A stretch of DNA of 20,219 nt from CAKRJP01 sp963634745 (lineage in GTDB: Bacteria > Bacillota > Clostridia > Lachnospirales > Lachnospiraceae), in contig CAVHCX010000036.1 in the NCBI GenBank assembly GCA_963634745.1, positions 1-20,219 of the forward strand, read 5' to 3'. The notes under the pieces are model-generated. The model was not told the DNA's origin. It did no database searches and saw nothing but the letters and a program-made list of their open reading frames with translations. The position numbers and the translations under genes were made by a program. Shown here one piece after another: positions 15,770 to 20,219 of this stretch (positions are counted from its first letter, which is position 1; every line of letters begins with the position of its first letter).

Positions 15770-16815
15770 GAACTGTAAAAAGCTTAGCTTTGGGACTTGC
15801 AGCCTTTGCCTTAACCCTTGCAATGACCTTCCAGACAGGAAGCCAAACCGCCTTTGCGGCAGATAGCTACGGCTATACCATCAAGCTATATTCCGGAAAA
15901 GAAGGAACATTTGCCGATGGATCCACAGAGATTACCGTAACCACAGATGCTCCTTACGGAAGCCAGGTGGACTTAAGCGGCTACATGAATCAGGTGGTCG
16001 TAAAAGATGCCGACCAATATAAGGTCAAGGGAATCCGTGAGAGCGGAAAAGACAACAATACCGTAGGAAATGCCAGATTTACCGTAACAGGAGACAGAGA
16101 GTATGTAGTAGCCTACGGAATTGCAGGAAATATGGTAGAATATACCGTAAATTACCAGGATACAAACGGCAATACCCTACGTCCATCCGAAACCTACTGG
16201 GGAGAGATCGGGACCCAGGCAGTCGTAGCCTACCTATACGTAGACGGCTATCAGCCCCAGGCCTACAGCCTCTTGAAAACCTTAGTGGAAGATAAGTCTC
16301 AGAATGTACTCACATTCACCTATACACAGATTCAGCAGGCAAGTGCCAATAACCAGGGTACAGGTGGAACAGGGACTACGGGAACCACAGGTGGCACAGG
16401 AACTACAGGTGGGACAGGGACTACAGGAACTGCAGGAACTACAGGGACAACAGGAACTACGGGAACTACCGGAACAACGGGAACTACAGGGACTACAGGA
16501 ACTGCAGGAACTACAGGAACCACAGGAACTGCAGGAACCACAGGGACTACAGGAACTACAGATAATACAGGTGTAGTGACAGATACTACAGGAAATCAGA
16601 CTACAGCAGAAACGGTAGAGTCCGGAGACGAGGCTACACCGCAAGAGCAGATTAACTTGGACGACGAAGAAAATGAGAAAGTACCGGAGTCCAATTTAAA
16701 AACCAGCACCACAAATCGTCCAAAGGGCGTGATGGTGGCCTTGATTGCAGTCGCAGTTGTGGCGGTAGCGGCACTTGTAGCAGTGATCTTGTTTATGCGT
16801 AAGAAGAGACGTTAA
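15766..16815 (+). CDS. MucBP-domain surface protein with Gly-Thr-Thr stalk
   Basis: This encodes 349 residues starting in an ATGA overlap, with AAAGGGGAG upstream. The signal peptide ends at AFA-AD (about 31). Residues about 125-187 (EYTVNYQDTNGNTL ... GYQP ... LTFTYT) match the MucBP fold of mucin-binding and wall proteins. Residues 198-262 are almost entirely Gly-Thr-Thr/Gly-Thr-Ala triplets, a collagen-like Gly-X-Y pattern without proline and rich in possible glycosylation sites. An acidic linker leads to a membrane span (about 322-342) and a KKRR tail, with no LPxTG. It is therefore probably membrane-anchored, with the stalk projecting the MucBP domain. The triplet DNA (16357-16551) could vary in copy number. 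It is the last gene before a strong terminator. Confidence 0.85.
   Translation: MRTVKSLALGLAAFALTLAMTFQTGSQTAFAADSYGYTIKLYSGKEGTFADGSTEITVTTDAPYGSQVDLSGYMNQVVVKDADQYKVKGIRESGKDNNTVGNARFTVTGDREYVVAYGIAGNMVEYTVNYQDTNGNTLRPSETYWGEIGTQAVVAYLYVDGYQPQAYSLLKTLVEDKSQNVLTFTYTQIQQASANNQGTGGTGTTGTTGGTGTTGGTGTTGTAGTTGTTGTTGTTGTTGTTGTTGTAGTTGTTGTAGTTGTTGTTDNTGVVTDTTGNQTTAETVESGDEATPQEQINLDDEENEKVPESNLKTSTTNRPKGVMVALIAVAVVAVAALVAVILFMRKKRR
16357..16551 (+). repeat. Gly-Thr-Thr coding triplet repeat
   Basis: This is a run of 9-bp units of the GGAACTACA kind, with GCA and GGT variants, coding for 65 residues of Gly-Thr-Thr/Ala/Gly. The units differ at third positions, so the array has aged but remains regular. 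Confidence 0.85.
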
Positions 16816-16832
16816 AGTTTATTAGAGATGTG

Positions 16833-16877
16833 AAAAAGCCAGCGATTACGGGGAGTAATCGTTGGCTTTTATTTTTT
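16833..16877 (+). terminator. Intrinsic terminator of the pilus locus
   Basis: The stem AAAAGCCAGCGATTAC (16834-16849) pairs with GTAATCGTTGGCTTTT (16855-16870) around a GGGGA loop and is followed by ATTTTTT. It lies 18 bases after the stop of the MucBP gene. The A-rich 5' arm means it might also work in reverse, shielding the locus from the repeat region. Confidence 0.93.
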
Positions 16878-16881
16878 GGGG

Positions 16882-17207
16882 GTCAACTTGCATTTCTTTT
16901 ATAGATCTGGGCCTTTGTAGTGCTAGTTTGGTGGCCTGCCATGTGTGATGCTATATGTCAAAAAACATGCTCGTTTCCTGCGCCCTGTAAGCCGGCTGAT
17001 TCGCGAAGATAAATGCAAACTCGCGCTTTGCGCTCACGAGGAGCTAAAGCCCCTCGGCCCTTCGGGCACAATGCATTTATCTTCGCTGCCGGCTCACAGT
17101 GCGCGACGGAAGCCTCGCAATCGTTTTTTGCCATATAGCATCACACATGGCAGGAAGCAACTTAGTCTATGAGGCTAAGATCTATGGAAAGATATACTGC
17201 GTTTCCT
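16882..17207. repeat. Palindromic element, class I, copy 1 of the right-hand cluster
   Basis: The central palindrome is 16935-17154: CCTGCCATGTGTGATGC on the left is mirrored by GCATCACACATGGCAGG on the right. Inner arms around GCCGGC follow, then GCGAAGATAAATGCA/TGCATTTATCTTCGC, enclosing three small hairpins. Weaker symmetry extends outwards, with ATAGATCT at 16901 and AGATCTAT at 17178, so the element is about 320 bp. It starts five bases after the terminator. Reading frames of about 75 residues inside it recur in each copy only because the DNA does. Confidence 0.9.
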
Positions 17208-17227
17208 ACAGTTTTTGACGGAGGCTC

Positions 17228-17851
17228 TTAGTTATTCAAAAGTTCCAACAAATGGCTCTGTTCTTCTTTGGGAATATTTAATGCTTCCATGGCTTGGCTT
17301 GGAGTCAAGTTTAGACTTTTTGTAATAGCTTGAATGGAAGAAAGCTGCGCCTCTAGTTTTCCCTCGGTCCGTCCTTTAGTCAGTCCCTCGGTGCGTCCTT
17401 GGGTTAATCCCTCGGCTAAGCCTTCAGTGCGCCCTTTGGTCAATCCCTCGGCTAAGCCTTCGGTTCGTCCCTCAGCGAATCCATCTTCTTTGGCTTCTTT
17501 TTGGAGCAGTTCCATTACATCTTCTACTTTGCATTCTAATACACTCACGCGTATGGCCTCCCTTCGATTCTTGCTTAGGAAATCTGCCAAGACTCCATCG
17601 GATATGCATTCATCGATAGCGGAGATTACGGCACTTTCAAGGGCCATATCTTTTTGATGATTTCGAATCCGTGATACCAATTCTGTATATTGGCTGAGGG
17701 TTTGACAGGTTTTCATAAGCTCTTCGTTATATCCCTTGTTGATATTTAAGATTACAGTAGTAAGTTCCATCCAGGGACCAACCTCTGTAGAGATATTATT
17801 TTTCTTAAACTAATCGGAGAGCTTAAGTTCTGTACGATCCGGCAGTTTTTT
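17228..17851 (-). pseudogene. Broken Rpn-family nuclease copy
   Basis: This is a second copy of the gene at 18206-19225, offset by 978 bp. Only the C-terminal part survives. The frame can be read from an internal Met at 17770 for 180 residues, ending in the EG-repeat tail. Upstream, homology continues through GPW and FKK, but a TAG (17810-17812) replaces the Leu codon of the intact copy's SDLFKK. Beyond 17851 homology stops abruptly at the flank of the next palindromic element, so the N-terminal catalytic half is deleted. DNA from about 16945 to 17566 is almost identical to the other copy, and the rest is clearly diverged. A truncated protein might still be made, but nuclease activity is unlikely. 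Confidence 0.88.
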
Positions 17852-17859
17852 TGTGGTTT

Positions 17860-18185
17860 GTCAACTTGCATTTCTTTTATAGATCTGGGCCTTGATAGCG
17901 CTAGTTTGGTGGCCTGCCATGTGTGATGCTATATGTCAAAAAACATGCTCGTTTCCTGCGCACTGTAAGCCGGCTGATTCGCGAAGATAAATGCAAACTC
18001 GCGCTTTGCGCTCACGAGGAGCTAAAGCCCCTCGGCCCTTCGGGCACAATGCATTTATCTTCGCTGCCGGCTCACAGTGCGCGACGGAAGCCTCGCAATC
18101 GTTTTTTGCCATATAGCATCACACATGGCAGGAAGCAACTTAGTCTATGAGGCTAAGATCTATGGAAAGATATACTGCGTTTCCT
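17860..18185. repeat. Palindromic element, class I, copy 2 of the right-hand cluster
   Basis: This is nearly identical to 16882-17207 at an offset of 978 bp, with the same outer arms, inner GCCGGC arms and three central hairpins. Small differences lie in the left flank (CTTGATAGCG for CTTTGTAGTG) and inner arm (GCGCACTG for GCGCCCTG). It separates the broken from the intact rpn gene. Confidence 0.9.
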
Positions 18186-18205
18186 ACAGTTTTTGACGGA
18201 GGCTC

Positions 18206-19225
18206 TTAGTTATTCAAAAGTTCCAACAAATGGCTCTGTTCTTCTTTGGGAATATTTAATGCTTCCATGGCTTGGCTTGGAGTCAAGTTTAGACTTTTTG
18301 TAATAGCTTGAATGGAAGAAAGCTGCGCCTCTAGTTTTCCCTCGGTCCGTCCTTTAGTCAGTCCCTCGGTGCGTCCTTGGGTTAATCCCTCGGCTAAGCC
18401 TTCAGTGCGCCCTTTGGTCAATCCCTCGGCTAAGCCTTCGGTTCGTCCCTCAGCGAATCCATCTTCTTTGGCTTCTTTTTGGAGCAGTTCCATTACATCT
18501 TCTACTTTGCATTCTAATACACTCACGCGTATGGCCTCCCTTCGGTTCTTGCTTAGAAAATCTGCCAAGACTCCATCGGATATGCATTCATCAATGGCGG
18601 ATATTACGGCGCTTTCAAGGGGCATATCCTTTTGATGATTTCGAATCCGTGATACTAATTCGGTATATTGGCTGAGGGTTTGGCAGGTTTTCATAAGTTC
18701 TTCATTGTATCCCTTGTTAATGTTTAAAATTACTGTAGTAAGTTCCATCCAAGGACCAACTTCTGCATTTGGGTTACTTTTCTTGAACAAATCGGAGAGT
18801 TTAAGTTCTGTACGATCCGGTAGTTTTTTATCGGCGCCGTTGTAGAATACTACAAAACTTGGAGTCGGAAGTTTTAAGGCCCTGGAACTGTAGATCTGAT
18901 TTTCCGCTACCATACCGGCATAAATAGCTGCGACATATTGCAGGTTCCGATATGGAAGATTAGGGCTGTAGGTTGACTGGTGCTCGTACAGGGATAGGGT
19001 AGTATCAACGATTACCGATATGTCGTTTTTAATAGACAGGTAGACCGCATTTTCCAGGGTGTTAATTTCCAGAGCTTCCGGATCTTCATAGTGCGTTCCA
19101 TTAATCGCATTATAAAGTTCCAGCAAATGCTTAGGATCCTTAAATAACATCCGAAATAGACTATCCTTGTAAGTTCTCTTGACGATTTGCTTTTGTTCTT
19201 TTTCATTGCTGTTTTGTTCTGTCAT
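18206..19225 (-). CDS. Rpn-family PD-(D/E)XK nuclease / transposase-like protein
   Basis: This encodes 339 residues from the ATG at 19225, which has AAAGGAG nine bases upstream; an ATG at 19231 is only three bases from that site. The opening YKDSLFRMLFKDPKHLLELY and the block ISVIVDTTLSLYEHQST are typical of the Rpn/YhgA-like proteins of the PD-(D/E)XK nuclease superfamily. Asp74 and the Glu81-His-Gln83 triplet are at the places of the D...ExK/ExQ active site. FVVFYNG follows near 124-130. The C-terminus (about 259-296) is a tandem array of GRTEGLAEGLTK-like units, also usual in this family. Characterised Rpn proteins cut DNA and promote recombination. Palindromic elements flank the gene on both sides; functional linkage is inference. 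A diverged, broken copy lies downstream. Confidence 0.88.
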   Translation of the reverse strand: MTEQNSNEKEQKQIVKRTYKDSLFRMLFKDPKHLLELYNAINGTHYEDPEALEINTLENAVYLSIKNDISVIVDTTLSLYEHQSTYSPNLPYRNLQYVAAIYAGMVAENQIYSSRALKLPTPSFVVFYNGADKKLPDRTELKLSDLFKKSNPNAEVGPWMELTTVILNINKGYNEELMKTCQTLSQYTELVSRIRNHQKDMPLESAVISAIDECISDGVLADFLSKNRREAIRVSVLECKVEDVMELLQKEAKEDGFAEGRTEGLAEGLTKGRTEGLAEGLTQGRTEGLTKGRTEGKLEAQLSSIQAITKSLNLTPSQAMEALNIPKEEQSHLLELLNN

Positions 19226-19461
19226 AGGCATAAGCTCCTTTCTTGGTGAGTGCAGGAGTTAAATGCCGACTGGTCATTTCCGAAATCTCCTGCTGGATTG
19301 AATTGATTACAAGCATTGAGATTTCTTTTCCGAGGAAACTCGGTAGATCATGAACAGATGCAAAAGATTTCATGGAGAAAATCCATAGAGAAAATCTGCA
19401 AAGAAAAATAAGAAAAATAAATGCTTTTGATACTACTTTTATAACAAGCTTCCGGTGGTTT
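19226..19461 (-). promoter_or_regulatory. Upstream region of the rpn gene with hairpin
   Basis: This is the leader of the minus-strand rpn gene. GCAGGAG (19252-19258) pairs with CTCCTGC (19287-19293), with AAATG/CATTT inside, giving a hairpin about 30 bases before the start. A run of A/T-rich sequence near 19380-19440 could contain the promoter, but no box is convincing. A frame on this strand spans part of it and runs into the next element, but it has no start signal, so I treat the stretch as non-coding. Confidence 0.4.
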
Positions 19462-19787
19462 GTCAACTTGCATTTCTTTTATAGATCTGGGCCTTGATAG
19501 CGCTAGTTTGGTGGCCTGCCATGTGTGATGCTATATGGCAAAAAACATGCTCGTTTCCTGCGCCCTGTAAGCCGGCTGATTCGCGAAGATAAATGCAAAC
19601 TCGCGCTTTGCGCTCACGAGGAGCTAAAGCCCCTCGGCCCTTCGGGCACAATGCATTTATCTTCGCTGCCGGCTCACAGTGCGCGACGGAAGCCTCGCAA
19701 TCGTTTTTTGCCATATAGCATCACACATGGCAGGAAGCAACTTAGTCTATGAGGCTAAGATCTATGGAAAGATATACTGCGTTTCCG
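19462..19787. repeat. Palindromic element, class I, copy 3 of the right-hand cluster
   Basis: It has the same structure and near-identical sequence as the copies at 16882 and 17860, starting at GTCAACTTGC and ending at GTTTCC. The left outer arm has TATATGGC, which makes its pairing with the right arm more complete than in the other two copies. It lies upstream of the rpn gene, so the intact rpn is bracketed by two elements in the same orientation with a period of 1602 bp. Confidence 0.9.
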
Positions 19788-19998
19788 GAAGACGATAGTA
19801 TAGAGGCTCTCTTTTGCGCACCAAAATAAAGTGCTGTTTTGGGACGCGCATGTTCTTTTGCTATGCAATATGTGTAGCATTGGAAAGCAGTACTGTAGCA
19901 GTGAGACATATGTGACTTTGGCTACTGTTGTGGCTATGCGATATATATCTTTGGGGAATAGTAGTGTGGGTGGGGGATGTATGTGGCGTGGGGAAATA
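19788..19998. other. Intergenic stretch between class I and class II elements
   Basis: I see no gene. The stretch contains a CCAAAA/TTTTGG inverted repeat (19821-19842) and several imperfect GCTATGC/GTAGC-type repeats, similar in style to 470-588, which also precedes a class II element. The final block, GTGGGGGATGTATGTG near 19972, has a complement in the right flank of the element at 589-804, so it is probably outer arm of the class II repeat. Confidence 0.5.
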
Positions 19999-20219
19999 GT
20001 CCTGCAGGTGGGGGATCTGTCGCAAAACGATTGCGAGGCTTCCGTCGCAAGATGTAGCCGGCAGCGAAGACGAGAGCATTGTGCCCGAAGGGCCGAAGGG
20101 CTTTAGCCCTGAGTGAGCGCGAAGCGCGAGTTTGCGGCAGTCTTCGCGAATCAGCCGGCTACATCTTGCAGGAAACGCAGCACGTTTTGCGACAGATCCC
20201 CCACCTGCAGGACGTCCAC
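19999..20219. repeat. Palindromic element, class II, reaching the window end
   Basis: The palindrome proper is 19999-20213. The outer arms, 31 bases each (19999-20029 and 20183-20213), pair perfectly, and the 16-base inner arms (20047-20062, 20154-20169; GCAAGATGTAGCCGGC) do too. The middle has GCGAAGAC/GTCTTCGC and hairpins such as AGGGCTTTAGCCCT. Compared with the copy at 589-804, at least five arm positions differ and all are changed on both sides. Confidence 0.9.

Noticed and set aside
16282..16644. Antisense Cys/Ser-rich and Val/Pro-rich frames opposite the Gly-Thr-Thr stalk
   Set aside because: They are shadows of the triplet repeat in other frames, without start signals.
16945..17172. 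75-residue reading frame repeated at 16945, 17923 and 19525
   Set aside because: It lies wholly within the palindromic element, and its repetition follows the DNA repeat. It has no ribosome binding site, and the composition is that of a palindrome read in one frame.
19203..19466. Minus-strand 87-residue frame upstream of rpn
   Set aside because: It overlaps the start of the rpn gene in another frame and starts at the edge of the palindromic element, with no ribosome binding site.
16882..20219. CRISPR array
   Set aside because: The repeats are long palindromes separated by genes of 0.6-1.6 kb; there are no short regular spacers and no cas genes.

Overview
The window looks like a chromosomal segment of a Gram-positive anaerobe of the class Clostridia, most likely Lachnospiraceae. 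This rests on the AGGAGG-type ribosome binding sites, SpaA/FctA-type pilins with LPxTG-like sorting signals, class C sortases, a giant surface protein with CxxEEHTH repeats, and an Rpn-type nuclease with an 'EG' repeat tail. The genus cannot be fixed from the sequence alone.

Layout. Positions 1-1076 hold no convincing gene. They contain a truncated palindromic repeat (1-202), a decayed half copy (about 221-323), a complete palindromic repeat of a second type (589-804), and then an AT-rich leader with an inverted repeat and a weak candidate promoter. Positions 1077-16815 form one co-oriented surface-fibre locus on the + strand: two cytoplasmic proteins of unknown function (the second a coiled coil with a repeated acidic tail), a type I signal peptidase, a 1993-residue wall-anchored protein, a major pilin, two class C sortases, a secreted pilin-like protein with no sorting signal, two small secreted proteins of SipW/TasA-like style, a protein with a variant VKTGD sorting signal, and a MucBP protein with a Gly-Thr-Thr stalk and C-terminal membrane anchor. 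A strong intrinsic terminator (16833-16877) closes the locus. Positions 16882-20219 are repetitive: palindromic element, broken rpn copy, element, intact rpn gene, element, then a second-type element that runs to the window edge.

How the genes may work together. The signal peptidase would process the exported subunits. The sortases would join the LPSTGG major pilin into a shaft and add the LPGTGG giant protein, probably as a tip or side adhesin. The downstream secreted proteins would decorate or form further fibres. Many gene junctions are short or overlapping (ATGA at 1598, 2176 and 15766), which suggests an operon. Three junctions stand out: a 10-G tract in a hairpin before the major pilin, a 120-nt inverted repeat before the first sortase, and three 14-bp repeats between the two sortases. 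These are natural points for setting or switching subunit-to-sortase ratios.

The most unusual material is the palindromic repeat family. Two classes share a core of about 105 bp but have different outer arms. Between two copies of one class, substitutions in one arm are matched by compensating changes in the other arm, so selection or a copying mechanism keeps the fold. Copies alternate with rpn nuclease genes, and the rpn-plus-element unit has been tandemly duplicated.
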